64,000 nt of DNA from Pelodera strongyloides (lineage: Eukaryota > Nematoda > Chromadorea > Rhabditida > Rhabditidae): the NCBI GenBank assembly GCA_036852015.1, contig JAANDG010000169.1, positions 124,001 to 188,000 of the forward strand, in the 5' to 3' direction. Within the stretch, counting starts at the first letter, position 1. Each line of letters begins with the position of its first letter. The notes beneath the pieces were generated by a model, which ran no database searches, had not been told where the DNA came from, and was given only the letters and a program-made list of their open reading frames with translations. The position numbers and the translations under genes were made by a program. Of the stretch, positions 14,101 to 26,900 are shown one piece after another.

Positions 14101-14625
14101 TCGATTTTCGGTCGTTTTCGCTCAAGCACTGGGAATGGCGGATATGTTTTCTGCTGCGTTGAATCATTCCTTTTTGTACCATTTCTTACTTGGGGAGATA
14201 TATACAGTTCCCAGTTGTAGCTTTTTCTCTTTTAGGAGACCCGCTCCCGCGTATCGATGGAATCAAATCAGATGATTTGCATAACATTCAGACTCTTGGC
14301 GTGTACTCCAACATCGATGACGCTATGGTGGGTTGTTGACTAGATGAGTGGTGAAGCTGCACTTAAAACGTGAGAGGATGTTCGAAGGCAAGGTCACCGA
14401 AGTGTGTCACGCAGAGCGCGGTAATGGCACGTAGCGCATATATACGTTTACTGAGCATCAAGTAGGTTCTTGGATGGTTATAAGGCAATTGGCTCCTATC
14501 ATTCTATTTAATGATGTTATTTTCAGCTAGAAATTGGCAACGAACGCAAAGAGATTCTCCACAAACAGCGGGAATTGCGTACGGCTGGAAAGCGGGCTGT
14601 TTTACGAGCAAGGACGAGACTTTGA
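5158..14625 (+). CDS. CCNE: Cyclin E (CDK2-activating G1/S cyclin), 497 aa, 13 exons
   Basis: Exons: 5158-5207, 5580-5763, 8293-8385, 9005-9119, 9312-9442, 11917-12033, 12202-12348, 12645-12818, 13167-13262, 13614-13728, 13964-14044, 14236-14327, 14527-14625. All are GT..AG with continuous phase. The N-terminus is disordered, Arg/Ser-rich and basic (KVEARSRRSRASRTSRSS). The segment PYADENHDPYWMEA precedes the cyclin core. The cyclin box begins VWELM and contains MRHVLIDWMMEVC and HRETFHLAVDYVDRYL, matching the MRAIL/HRETF signature of cyclin E. The second fold contains EIYPPKLEEIVQYTDNAC. Known role of the family: binding and activating CDK2 to drive S-phase entry in the nucleus. At 497 aa it is longer than vertebrate cyclin E (about 400) because of the N-terminus. 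I see no LTPPxS-type phosphodegron near the C-terminus. The start is the first in-frame ATG before the first donor site. Confidence 0.93.
8446..8500. repeat. Half-copy of the TTTAAAGCGGTATGGCAC element
   Basis: Located in cyclin E intron 3. The string TTTAAAGCGGTATGGCACGT matches the left end of the complete element at 11315-11431, but I could not find a clear right end. It is probably a truncated copy. Confidence 0.4.
9589..9624. repeat. Perfect 15-bp hairpin inverted repeat
   Basis: CTATTCTGAACATTA (9589-9603) and its exact inverse (9610-9624) are separated by 6 bp, in cyclin E intron 5. It could be a decayed foldback element or a cruciform-forming site. No function can be assigned. Confidence 0.6.
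9794..9885. repeat. Two tandem copies of a 46-bp unit
   Basis: Units 9794-9839 and 9840-9885 appear identical (starting TCTGTCACATTCTCTGCGAC). They lie in cyclin E intron 5. The identity indicates a recent local duplication. Confidence 0.85.
10850..11012. mobile_element. MITE, ATGGGGTTTCC family (full-length copy)
   Basis: It starts ATGGGGTTTCCATGTATACC and ends with the inverse (CATACTTGGAAACCCCAT), about 163 bp, in cyclin E intron 5. The interior contains CTCGTGTAGTTCCAAGATACGG, whose inverse occurs in the copy at 34649-34794. No coding capacity. Confidence 0.75.
11315..11431. mobile_element. MITE with TTTAAAGTGGTATGGCAC terminal inverted repeats
   Basis: Left end TTTAAAGTGGTATGGCACGT followed by GGTTTTGAA. 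Right end TTTCAAAACCGCATGTCATA followed by CCGCTTTAA. The arms are about 28 bp with few mismatches, total about 117 bp, in cyclin E intron 5. It shares the outermost TTTAAAG with two other families here. Confidence 0.7.
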
Positions 14626-16328
14626 AGGATTTTGTCCTCGTTGATCACTTTATGTAGTTTGATCTTTGGTCGATCAGTGTTTGTATAGTTTGATGGGTGT
14701 ATATCGTATGTCCCAATCAGTTATTTTATCATCTCTCCCGAATACCGAAGAAGAAAATTTAAAGTGCATTGTTTTGATTTAAGGTACAGATCCATATACC
14801 AAAGAATGATCTCACTCACACAACCCAGTGCCTAAGTGTTTGCTTTTATTTTCCATGTTTCGCTCCATTTTTGGGCTTTTTTCTTACTTTTAGGGGTTGT
14901 TGAACCATTTACGTATACATAACATTTTTTGTAAATTTGAACACGACCAAGAATAGGCTGAAACCACTCTATATGCTCCTAAAGCAACGTGGCGTGTTTA
15001 TTTTTTTTGCACTTTTTATTTAGCGGGGAAACCCAAAATCTCTTTCTTTTTTGCTTTCAGCTGCAGTCTTTCAAAATCACTTGAGCATCATTCCGTGACT
15101 GTTTGTAACTTGCCAAAATAGGAAATGATTGTATTCTTTTATTTTATTTTATCTGTGTGAATTCGGGTTTGTGCACTCTTACTCTTCTCGCCGATAGCAA
15201 ATAGCAATGTATCTTAATTTAGTTTGTTTTATTTTCTGTGTTTATCGCATCACGCTTTATTTTTGTGTATTCTTGAGCTATGCTTGTTCAGTATTTTAGA
15301 AAACCATGTCCATATATATTCACATTCAAGTAACTAAATTGGAGGGGTAAGTTTGTCGAGTAGTATTATTTTATTTGTATTTTTAGTGTTAGTAACCATC
15401 GGACGACCATGCTTCTCATTCGCTTAAATTTATTCATAATCTCATATTTGATCGTGTAAGTAGTATCGAAACGTTGTGATTAGTTTCTAATTTCTTTGAT
15501 TTCTTTTGCGGTTTTATTTTTTTCGATTGGGATTGCTCAGTTTTATTTTCACTTACCTGCCGATGCATACAGGTTCTTGTTTTGAGGGATATTTTCCAGT
15601 CTGCGATAAAATGTTTAATACTTTGTTGATGTTTTTGCATTTACCTATGTGGGATGAACCTGTTTAAAGGGTCTGAAGTCCGAATTTGTAAAAGGTATGC
15701 TGTATTTCGGGAAAGAGGAGGAGAGATTAGGGGTGGACTTATGTTTCATGATGCAATCGAAAAGGACTTCGAGTAGTGGTGTATGTATAACTTGGATGGC
15801 AGGAATCAGATCGCGTTGTAAGATGACTTCTTTCTTTCCTACTCAATTACCGGCGAAATACTGTAGCTGCCGCTTCATTACGGACCCTAAATAGGGTACT
15901 GTATCGAATTGAAGACGACGCAGTACTACTTATTACGATGGGTCTAGGAAATTTGCTGTCTATAGGTGTGTCCCGTAGCTTTTGAATTTTTTTTATTTTT
16001 TTTTTTGAAAAAATTTCATTGAAACGTTTTCATATCTTTCCAAGATATAGTTATTGTATAAAAAGTAATTGATGATACTCTAAAATGTTTTATGCTTGTA
16101 GGGAATTGAAACTGTGCTCCATGGAAATTCAATGGTTATCATCTGTTCCCTTATTGCCCTCCGTATTTCGTTAGCTTCAAAATTTCCAGTTGGACTGTTT
16201 ATGCCTCTCTCTTCTCTGTTCATGACGTGCGGAACACTTGAATTATTTCTTTGAAGGGTACCCCGTGAGCTTCTCGTGTGGGAGATCTCTTCTTTGGTGT
16301 CTTTGTGATCCCATACTTATCTGAAAAT
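14626..16328. other. Cyclin E 3' region and intergenic DNA
   Basis: AT-rich sequence with many poly-T runs. I see no exon, RNA gene or repeat family here. Part of it is presumably cyclin E 3' UTR and TIM23 promoter. I could not identify a single convincing polyadenylation site. Confidence 0.4.
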
Positions 16329-18909
16329 ATGTCTTGGTTCGGTTGGGGAGGATCTTCTGCTACTCCGGATGTAACTGCGGCTGCTGCTCCGTTGTCCAGT
16401 AAGTGGCGCGCTTTATTTATGTTAAGATAATTTACTGAAAGTGTGTTCCGTATTATAGTAGTATTATGGAAGCGTGACTGATTTCCCTGTGGGATTTCAT
16501 CATTGCGACCAGGGAGCCCCGATTTGTTAAGACTGTAAATGATAAAGCGACTGTATGCGAATGCCAAACCTGCCATTTTAGGTGATGCAGTGTCTCCCGA
16601 ACTGCAGCTCCATGCGACCGACGATAATTCGGCATCGTCTTCCAGCAGTCTGGGAACATTTGGATTCCTAGGAGGTTTGTTTTCACACTGTATTTGTGTC
16701 CTATTTGAGGCTAAGCAAAATACGTTAGAATTCAAAAAATGTGCTTGTCTGTTGGCGCTTCACACGTATAATTAGTCGGATACCATACTCAGCTCGTCTA
16801 TGCTGAACAGACATGGTGCGATGGAGTTTTCACTGATAGAGTCGATCTAGTTAACTGTAAAGTGAGTAATTCAGTGCCTATTTTTAAGGAGCCGGCGCTG
16901 CCGATTCATCGATGCCTCCGCCTGAGCCAGTGTACGCTGCTCCGGTGCTGGCCCTTGACCAAATCAAGAGTGCCGGTGTGCCCCTCAATAGACAGATGAG
17001 CCCTTATCTCCAGGTAGGCTTTATCAAGTTGAAATGAATTTTGATACCACAAAAAGAATGTTGATGAAATTTGACGATACCACTTTATTGCCGCATGCTC
17101 ACACCTGGAGCAAAGCGTGTGGAGTGTTCCCTTAATTGCTTATTGAACATATGACTCTTTTCTGTGATGCTTATTTCTTTATTTTACTTTTATATTTTAG
17201 ATCGATCCATCTATGTTTGCCAACACTCAACCGCAGTACATTATGCCGGATGGAGGTAATATTTGTTTAGCGCTTTTATTACCACGAGGTTGTTTGTGCA
17301 GTATGCAGTATTCGAAGTCGCATTCGAACTGATCGTATTCAACTTGCACTATGATATTGTGAACACTGGAACACATCCGCACGTCCGCATCCGCACTGGA
17401 TCACATCCGCATCACGATCACATCCGCAAGTGTTCGGGTGGCCATGCTTGTCAACCTTTCATCATATTGATGCACACATTTTATGTGTTAATAAATATTT
17501 AATATTTAGTTTTTTTTATTATCATTTAAGTAATAGGATGTACATTAAAACATTTCAGGTACGACTGGCAAAGGTAAATTCGAGTTCGCGCTCGGACACA
17601 TTGGTTGGGCAGTTGGTGGTGGATATCTCTTTGGATGTTTTAGAGGAGCCATCCCAGAGATGTTCAATCCAGAAACGAAGCAATTGGTAGGTTTCTTGAT
17701 TATATATGACTCATTGTTTGTTCTGTGGTTGTGTGGTTTCTTTAGTACAACCTGTACATGTTTTATTTTCCTGCTACGCCTTCGTAATTAATAGGAATCA
17801 TTTCAAACAATTAGAACGAGTGTTCCGAAACAACCAGAATAGTAGAATAAGATTTCGGTGTGATAATTGCACCATGCTAACAAGGAACCGTGATTAACAG
17901 GGGATTTTTTGTATCATCTAGTCTCCATTCATTAGTTACACAGTTACACGAAACAGCCTTGTCCGAAGGGGTTGGTGCATGCTTCATTATTTTTGCTGTC
18001 ACATGTATACAATAAAGCTAGCAGCTATCTTTCCATACGCAGCCTCTTAATTTCGTGTTTCAGGGCGGTAAGCCATGGCTAACACGTATGGTTAACGCGA
18101 CGGTTAAGCACGGAAGCGGATACGCACAACCTGCCGGAACTGCAGTCTTCATGTACTCTGCCATCGAAATTGGTACGTTTTGTTGGTTATTCTTATAACG
18201 TTCTAGAGATTTCAAAGGATCTGTATGGATTGTATATCCGTATAGTTTGCTAGTTTTGCTTGCTATTTGCTATAATTGTGGTTGCTCGGTTATATTTTGC
18301 ATAGGAGATAGTCGTGTGGAAGTCACTTCTTATTTGTCTACAGTTTCCATGTATAGACAAGTTTATTTCATTGTGTCCCGTAACGGCGACTTCTGCGATA
18401 GGCACTTTGATTTCAAAGATCTTATAGATTGAAACGTTCGAACATAATTTAAACATTCTCAGGTTTGCGTTCGCTACGCGCTGAAGATGATCTGAATTCA
18501 CTGTTTGCTGGAGCACTAACGGGGGCAATCTATAGATCACCACATGGTTGGTTCAATTTGTTTTTGTCATAGAGATTCTCTTCGCGGATAGTCTCGCTCG
18601 GATAGTCTCATGCAAAATCCGTATGTTTCAGCTCAAGTAGTAAATCTTTTTGATTCATCAACGCTGAACGTAAGATTTTGAAATGCAAGTAGGGGATATT
18701 CAGAGATGTAAGTAGGGGAGTTCGTAGTATCATTTTCAATCAGTGGAAATAATAAATTTGATATATCTTACTGTATAATTCGTTTAGGTCTTCGTGCCGC
18801 AGGTATCGGAGCTGGAGTAGGCATGGCTCTGTCCACAGCCTGGCTTTTGGTGAATCCGGACTCGAGAAACAGAATCAAACACATGCTGGGATCAGATGCG
18901 TATGCCTAA
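16329..18909 (+). CDS. TIMM23: TIM23, mitochondrial inner-membrane import channel subunit, 261 aa, 8 exons
   Basis: Exons: 16329-16398, 16582-16674, 16889-17013, 17201-17255, 17559-17686, 18064-18172, 18463-18546, 18788-18909 (stop TAA). Phase is continuous. The N-terminal half is a hydrophilic Ser/Ala/Pro-rich segment expected in the intermembrane space (MSWFGWGGSS...). The C-terminal half is the Tim17/22/23 core: FALGHIGWAVGGGYLFGCFRG (membrane segment 1) to ALSTAWLLVNP (segment 4). It includes the PRAT-type signature around RAEDDLNSLFAGALTGAIY, nearly identical in spacing to animal TIM23. Known role: presequence-dependent transport of precursors across the inner membrane. It is about 50 aa longer than the human protein because of the N-terminal domain. 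Orthology is secure. Confidence 0.95.
17450..17508. repeat. Dispersed repeat, copy 2 (copy 1 at 717-783)
   Basis: TIM23 intron 4 contains a stretch of about 59 bp (GTCAACCTTTCATCATATTG to TAAATATTTAATATTTA). It is almost identical to 717-783 in an intron of the left-hand gene. It is probably the conserved 3' end of a dispersed element. Confidence 0.7.
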
Positions 18910-18951
18910 GTGTTAGAGTTTTATTTGCCCCGTCAACTTGTTTTAGGAAAT

Positions 18952-18957
18952 AATAAA
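18952..18957 (+). terminator. Probable polyadenylation signal of TIM23
   Basis: AATAAA lies 43 nt after the TIM23 stop codon and is followed by a GT-rich stretch (ATGTGTATACTATTGG). This is the classical poly(A) signal arrangement. It implies a very short 3' UTR. Confidence 0.55.
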
Positions 18958-19550
18958 TGTGTATACTATTGGAGCTCATATAAATCTAATGCAGGATTTC
19001 CTCCCGGTTACCTTAGTATACGAAAATAAGGAGAGATGCTGTTGTTTTAAGGTGACGATCTCCTTTCCCCTTTTTTCTAAGATGGAAATTCATTAATTCA
19101 CGATTTGTTTAGTTATTTGATCTAATCTCGTAGTTGTTTTATAATCAGTGTAGTTTTGCTAGATTCTGTTTTAGTGTAGTTTAGTTTATTAGATATATTT
19201 TCACGCCGTGTTTGTTGATTTACTGATCAAGTTATTGAATACAATAAAAATTTATTGACATAGATTGTTAAAAATTTGGCGTATAAATATGACGGAAAGC
19301 AAGAAATCTGCATTACACCAAATAAATGAGAGATCTCGGGAAAATGCATAAATTACAGAGATAATAATGCAATTCTAACGTGATGGGATATGAGGCAAGT
19401 GACAATCAGTAAAAATGAGATATGTAAGTTTCTTTCTTAAAAGCTACTTTCACTAACGATGACTATGCATGATACTGATAAATGAAGTACGGATACCGTA
19501 CACGAGAATTATGCAAATCTAGTGTAAAACCGGGCGTTAATATTTGGCCG

Positions 19551-19610
19551 ACTTGTTAATTACGGATACACAGTACACACTCGTACGCGTGTATCTATAA
19601 TTAACAAGTT
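19551..19610. repeat. Foldback of about 20-bp arms
   Basis: ACTTGTTAATTACGGATACAC and its near-inverse GTGTATCTATAATTAACAAGT are separated by about 18 bp. It may be a small MITE remnant. Confidence 0.6.
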
Positions 19611-20924
19611 ACCAACGCGGAGATAAATCTCACCGGAATGGCGAAACGTTGGAGGAATCTTTCCGATGCTGTGATAATTCCAAATCTACACTTTATTACT
19701 TTACCTGATTTAAACTATATGCAAGCAAATTTAAACACAACAAAAGAATAAACTACAAACACACATTCAAAATACACAAAGGAATATCAACAGTTCTTGA
19801 GATACGGGATAAGATCAATTACGCAAAACAACGGGATAGTACTAATAAACTTATTTGACGCACACTCGGCTTCATAATAATTATACACTGCTTACTACAG
19901 TACTAACGGGCGTAGTCAGTAAATTGCACGCACTAGCGCGGTTGAAACTACGGTATTTTAAGTTGATTACCAGAAACTGCAAAATATGCCCTCGAAGTTA
20001 TCCCCTTCAAATATTCGTCGTTTGTTTAGATTTCACACACTTTTACCACTGCTCCATCATAATACAGTGAATGGGAGATGTAGCCACATACGCTGTGCAA
20101 AAATGTAAAACTAGCAACAAAACTTTTTTTGCCATGCTCTACCAAAAACAACGCTGCGTTACACCGTTTCCGTGGAAGCTGATATTTGAAATCTACCTTA
20201 TCTTTGCCTTAACAAAACATTTACTTTTATTATTACTAGTCCATATTACGTAAATGTTACGAAATACTACATTAACGAAGAAAAAAATACCAGGCCCCAA
20301 AAATGTGCATACAAACCTTTCAACAATACTACGGAATGGATAAAAAGTCAAAGAAAACAAAATATGAAAAAAGGAAGCAATTACAAACCGATACAGTACT
20401 TACATACAAAGGACGTTCGTTAAATTAAAAACATAAAAAATCAATACAATGTGACACCGCGGTCCCTGAAACTCAACTAAAGTGCCCACTGGCAAACAAC
20501 AAAATGAATAATTAATACAGTACTTGAGTACCATAAATTGGACAAACAGAAATACCTTATTTCACTGGATTCAAATATAACAAAAATCATAACTATAATT
20601 TCTCACTAACTATCCGAGGTATCCGCCCAACAAACAACAACCGCAAGGGAGGTCAACAAAAACTACCGAATAACGTAAGCAAATATGCACAATGCACTTC
20701 ACACCGAATAAGAATCTACACTGGCTGATACAGACAAAAATAATACATCAAATCAGTCGGAAAGCAAAATGACTTTTAAACTTGAATACAATCCGCTTCA
20801 CCAAATAAATGGTGGTTCTAAAGACAGTACAGCTACATCAGCTCAGGCCCAGATAGATGTGACGTCACACATCCTCTCCTATATTTCACCAAATTAGGCG
20901 TTAGAAGGTCATTTGTACAGTACA

Positions 20925-23900
20925 TCATTTCCAAGAATCGCCTCCTCCTCGAAATCCGCGGCCGCCAAACCCGCCTCTGAAAGAAAAGCATTGGTATAAC
21001 AAAACCCAACAAAGACTGACAATACATGTCACGGTTAGGGTGACGGAGACATAAAAAGAGATATTATCATATGTTGATGATAATTCATTCCACAATTTCT
21101 GCAATGAAAAAAACTTCAACTACAAACCTGTCTCCTCCACCGCCTCTTCCCCTGAACGGTGCTCGTCCTCGACCGAACTGGCCCTGACCACCTAAAAGAA
21201 GACAAAAATCAACATAGTAAACAGTCAACTTCCCTTTTATTCAAAAATCAGCAGGTGGAAGAAAATACATCTCGTATACAACTTTTAAATACTGACAAAC
21301 CACATTCTAGAACAAAACAAAGCTTTTCCGAGCAGTTCAAATTTGCAAAGCATGCAAAACGGTTTCACAAAATGTTTCAATTTACATGTTTCGTACGACA
21401 GATCCACGGACTTCAACTTAGCACATTCTCCACGAAAATCAGAGACCATGTGCGTAACTAACAAAACTAATGAGAAAATGGCAAAGTACCTGCTCTCGGG
21501 GCTCCACGACCATAACCTTGTGACTGACTGTTATACGGTCTTCCACCACCACCACCGCCTCGGTATCCCCGCTCGTTGCCATCCTAACAACAAGATACTA
21601 TCATTACTAGGGACTAGCTAGTATGAAACCGAAAATAAAAGTGAAATCATAACAACATTCACAATTTAGGAAATAAAAACCTCATTCCTATAATTTACTT
21701 CCTACTCCTGTTGTTGTGTATATTACTGCTTCACTCTTCGTCCCACCTCACGATAATGGCGAGGCAGACATACACTGAGGGATAAATTACAAAGTAAAGT
21801 TACAATGAAGGGTAAATTACAAAGTAAAGTGTTTTAAAGCAATTAAACCTAAAATTAGAGAATAATGCTCTACCTGGTATCCTCCTCCTCTTCCTCCCCG
21901 TTGAAAGCCTCCTCCACGGTTCGAGTCGTATCTAACAAAAGGAAAAGATCACACATTAATAATAACAATTTACAAGTGAACACAATGGAAGCCACTTTAG
22001 CAAATAGCTAACTCATACAAAACAATGATTAACACATTAAAATGTGCAAAAATTAACTTACCTCTTATATTCGCCTCCACGGTTTCCGTAGTCACCTCCG
22101 CCATACGAGCCTAAAACCATGTACATACACACATCGTTTAAATACCTCGAAATCTCAATTAATTTATCGAACAAGGTAATGTCTGGTATACCCTACACTA
22201 TGCTCCACTTTACAATGGTCATACCTCTGGGCCTAAATGACCTCTGTCCCTGCGTCATTGGTGGGCGTGCTCCCATAGGTGGGTTGTGTGCAAGTGGTGG
22301 TCTTCCACCAGTCGGTGGTGGGAAAGAAGGAGTCACATAATCATTACTCGGTGGTGGCACGTCAGTAGACCCACCCTGAAAAATGGTTAAAAGTTATATC
22401 CAAAATAAATTCTCTTGTATAATAAAAAAAAACATACCCACCAACCCACCACAAGCATACCAAGAAATACTGCAGGAAATAGAGAAATCATACGAATTCG
22501 AAACTATATTAACACTAAAAAAACGAACCCTGGACGGAGGCGCTGAGGCCGAATAAGAATAGTTGTAGTCGTGATTGTCACCCATATCGCCTTGTCCCTT
22601 CTCATAGTGAGCACTCGCGAAATTCCTGTCAAAGATCACGACAATAATCGAAAGTTTACAAAAATACAGGTAAGGTTAGAGAGATTCATAGTTATTCACA
22701 AGGACATAAGAAACATCCATGACATAGAGAAAACTCGAGCAAACATCTTACTTTGTGTCACAGTCGAGCACCAATTATCAATTACATCTTAACTTTTATC
22801 ATATTTCTGGCTCTTGGCTCATGACTCAAAGTTACCAGAAAATGAACAAGACACAAAACAAAGAGATAATCTCTTACCTTTCACCACCATATGTTTGTTC
22901 AGTGGTTCGAATTCTGGAACCGGCCACTTCACGTATATCTTCATCTTGATTGAAAGAGTTCAAATGCATTGGCGGGGCAGACGTGTACTAAAAAAAACGT
23001 TGTGCTGCTGGATAAAGTGTGATGCGTAACAGCGTAACAGTACACACGAAACGGGTCGGCTCCGACCAAACCATCTTACCATCTCCGAATGATATTCCAT
23101 ACTATATAAGTGAAACTGTATTATATATCGGCCGTTAAGTTGAACAGACCCATTCCCAGATTGCATGCAAGTTAAAAAAGAAATACTTACCATAGCTGGC
23201 ACACCGAGTCCGTTACTTCCATTACTCTGCTCCGGTGCCGTGCGACCATGTGCTCCCTTAACAATAAATTCAGTGAAGGAATAAAAACAACCGAATGAAA
23301 AAATTATTTTAGTCTGGAAGCTTCAAGCTAATCTTTTAACGAATTACAAAGGAATACACAAAGCTAACCTACGACCTACGACGCAGGAATCGAAGTAAAT
23401 AAAATAAAATACAAAGTAAATCTCACATTTTCCAATCCGTCTCTTAATGACAGCTGAACATTTGATCCTGTATTATTGTAATTGTTCGTCTGTGCTTGCG
23501 GGGGTGGCGGGGGAGGGAAATTCGGCTGTGGTCCCGGATATCCCGGAGGTACAGTAGACTGCGGGTGGTATGATTGTTGTTGAGAAGATGAGTATGCTAA
23601 AACATTTAAGTTGCAAGTTGAATACATCAATGGCTTTGCTGGAATACATCAAGAGTCTATTCTGTAAAAAAGTGGTATCAATCCTTGTTAGCGCGATAGC
23701 GATAACAGATTGGGTTCCATAAGAGAGCCCCTGTTTCCAGTTTTATTAGTGGACTCATTCATGACATACCACTAGCACACTACGCACAGGCTTCACTATC
23801 CTACAATAGAGATAAACTAAAATTAAGGTTATTATATACAGATAAGAAAGTGTACTGTAGCGGCAAAACTCCAATACCAAGTTCTACATAAATATAGACC

Positions 23901-26900
23901 CCTACCTTGCTGCAGTTCCTGATGATTAAAAGAAGGAGCTTGCGCAATATCTGCGTTTTGAAACGCCTCGAGTGGTGGTTGCGAGAATTGGGGCGCATTC
24001 TGCTGAAATACAAACATAATAAAATTAAAGTGAAACACTGGCCGGTGTTTGAAACCCATCGTGCACGACTGGATTCTTGTGCAGCTTATGCAAATAAGCA
24101 AAATTTAGAATAAAAACTAGACCCCACTTCGCATAAATGCATAGGAATGCAAGTACTTGAGGTGCGTTTCAAAAACCGGCCGGTGTTTCGCTTTAACACA
24201 AACAAGTAAAACTTCCATGCACAAAAGATTCTATTCTGCCAAAACTCAAAAGCCCTGTACATATCAAGTAATGTATATATGCTAATGTAGGCGCGCTGAT
24301 TTTAAAATTAAAATAATAATTATGATTATTATAGAAAATAAGACGAACTGGTGCATATGTGGTTGGCGGGGCTGATCCCACACTTGTCCCAGCTGAAGGT
24401 TGTTGTTGGTATGGCCACTGTTCCGTTTGTGGAAGTTGAGAGGACACGGGCGAGTACAGCGGATTCTGTAAAGGAATCTGTTCCATAATGTAACAGCAAA
24501 TTGTATAACAAGCTAACTTGGTTTTCACGGCTATGTACTATGAGAAATAATGATCAAGCATAAATTACAAATTACAACAGCAAAACTTAGACCAAATTTT
24601 CGAAGATGTCTGACAAAAGGGAAAAACTTTGTCTGCAGGGAAAATGTCTATAATAAAACATACCGTTCGCGTCGAAGTAACAGAAGAATTGTGGCTCCCA
24701 GCTGACATTGGACCCGACACATCTATAAATATAACATTAGTGTTCTACATCGAAGTACAAAGTACAATGTACAAAGCCTGGCTATCGTCTCTGTTTCCGA
24801 GCTCGAACCGAGGAAAACCCAGGTAGAATTTTACTAGCATCCTACTATGGTTTTAGTCGGCCCGAGCTCGAAATACGGAAATTTGTCGGAAAAAGCTGGG
24901 AAAATCCTTGGGAAAAGCTCGGAAACGGACAAACAGACTGCTCCCGAGCTCGGCCCGAGAAACTCGGGTCGGGTTCGAAAACGCAGTTTCTCGGAGTGGT
25001 TCATAGCTAAGAAAGAGGCAAATCGCCCTCAAGAAATCAAATCCCAAAAGTCCTCCATACCTGCCGACTGATTTGTTGTTTTCACAGACAGCGTCTTCTC
25101 CGGCGACCCACTCGTGCTAGGACCAGGTGATGCCTTTAATTGAAGTTTAAAAAATAAACATATTAAAATCGGCATGATTGGGTAAGAAAAGCGGCATAAT
25201 TGTGCCTAAATGAAAAAAATACGCTTCGAATTAAAATGTGAATGTTCATCTTAATCACAGGGCGAATGTAATTATGTAATCGTGATCAAATGATGTATAC
25301 AAGAATGATTAATTGTTCGCTATTGTCACAAGTCACAGGGCTATAAAAAAGCTTCTCAAGACTCATAGAACCTAGAATTCAACATCAATTTCCGCAATAA
25401 TCAATCAACACAAATACAGTACCTGGAATGAAAAGGGCTGATCAGCCGAGGGAGAAGCGCCGGAATTGAAGAGAAGACCAGACGCCTTTACCTGATCGAG
25501 CAGACCGCGGAATTTCTAAAAACCGTTGTATTTTGTATTTACATTTACATATTAAATATATTCGTTTTTCCGTAAATTAAACTATATCATTACATTTATT
25601 TTCATGTCATTTTTTCATGTTTATCTACTATGCATACAGTAGAATAGTAAAGTATCTATCTCCATACCGCGACACATATACATACTTTCAATGTGCAATC
25701 TCTAACCATAAGCACATATTGGAACAGAACTTTACAGAACAAGCGCTTCGTTATAAAACACAATTCTTTGTTAGCAACATACAACAAAAACCCACATCGT
25801 ATATAACAAATACTGCTCAAAAACATGAAATTCGAGTAAAAGAACAAAAAAAAACTAACAGTGATATCAATTTTGTTCGATTTCTGCGGGGAAACAGTTC
25901 CTGCTCCAACTTGCGAAGACGGAGCGGCGAGGCGGGGGTCAGGCCCGGTGAACATATACTGGGCGCCTAGCACTGGGGGCACGGGAGGGGGAGGCAGGGA
26001 CCGTGCCGAGACATCCACTGGGTGTCCCACTACCATTGGCTCACCATCATCGTCACCTACACAATATTAGGGCGTTTAGGGTCAGAACTTGAAGAAGAAA
26101 TGAGCCGAATGAGCAAGCCGCCTTTTTATCGCTCTTTAAACAGACCAAGAAACATTTTGAAGTTGTGTGAATAAAAGTATATATAATTATACACAAAAAC
26201 GTCGGTCATAAACTCCGAATTAGAAAGTATTTCAACAAAAAAGGAATCTATACCTATATCCATATCGGCCACCTCAGTGTTGTCACGATTCGGGGCACGG
26301 AGCACTGAAAGGAACAGAAATTACCGTGACATAGAGGTAATCGTTCCACTCAGAAAGATGAAAACGGAAACACAAAATACCAGAATATGTATACTGGAAA
26401 CAAGCATGGCAAATGATGCCAATGTTTAGAATGAGAATCTTCAAACGTACGATAACTACAAAGGAGTTACCTATAAAACATCCAATAATCGGTATAACTC
26501 AAATAACTCATGCAATAACAACCAAAATGTAAGTGACACAAAACAAACAAACAAACAAACAAACAAACAAACAAACAAACAAAAAAAGCGAACTATAGAT
26601 AAAACTACACAAGGAGCATACAGGCAAGAATAGACGCTAAAAGGGGACTAAAACTAAAACAACACACTGACCGTGTAAGACCTCTTCGACCCCGTGTGCG
26701 TATATATCATCCTGATTTGTTGGAGACGGGGCATCCCGGGGAGGACTGCCAGCTGGATAAGTGCCCTGGAAATACAGTAATAGAGGGGGGGGGGTTGGGA
26801 CTTATCATATGATTGATACGATAACCTACAGGGAAGGAAAATACACATTTCACAAAAAAAAATTCAAAATGAATAAGCTCAGTTTAGCTACTCAATAAAG

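Larger units (their letters stand above)
18910..20924. other. Intergenic region between convergent genes
   Basis: This region lies between the TIM23 stop and the stop of the minus-strand RPRD-like gene, so it holds both 3' ends. It contains one foldback (19551-19610). No exon or RNA gene was found in the rest. Confidence 0.4.

Noticed and set aside
15697..15894. 65-codon plus-strand ORF downstream of cyclin E
   Set aside because: It has no splice context, no similarity I recognise, and lies in the probable 3' region.
16220..16735. 171-codon minus-strand ORF
   Set aside because: It runs antisense across TIM23 exons 1-2, whose splice sites and protein similarity are clear. It has no supporting motif.
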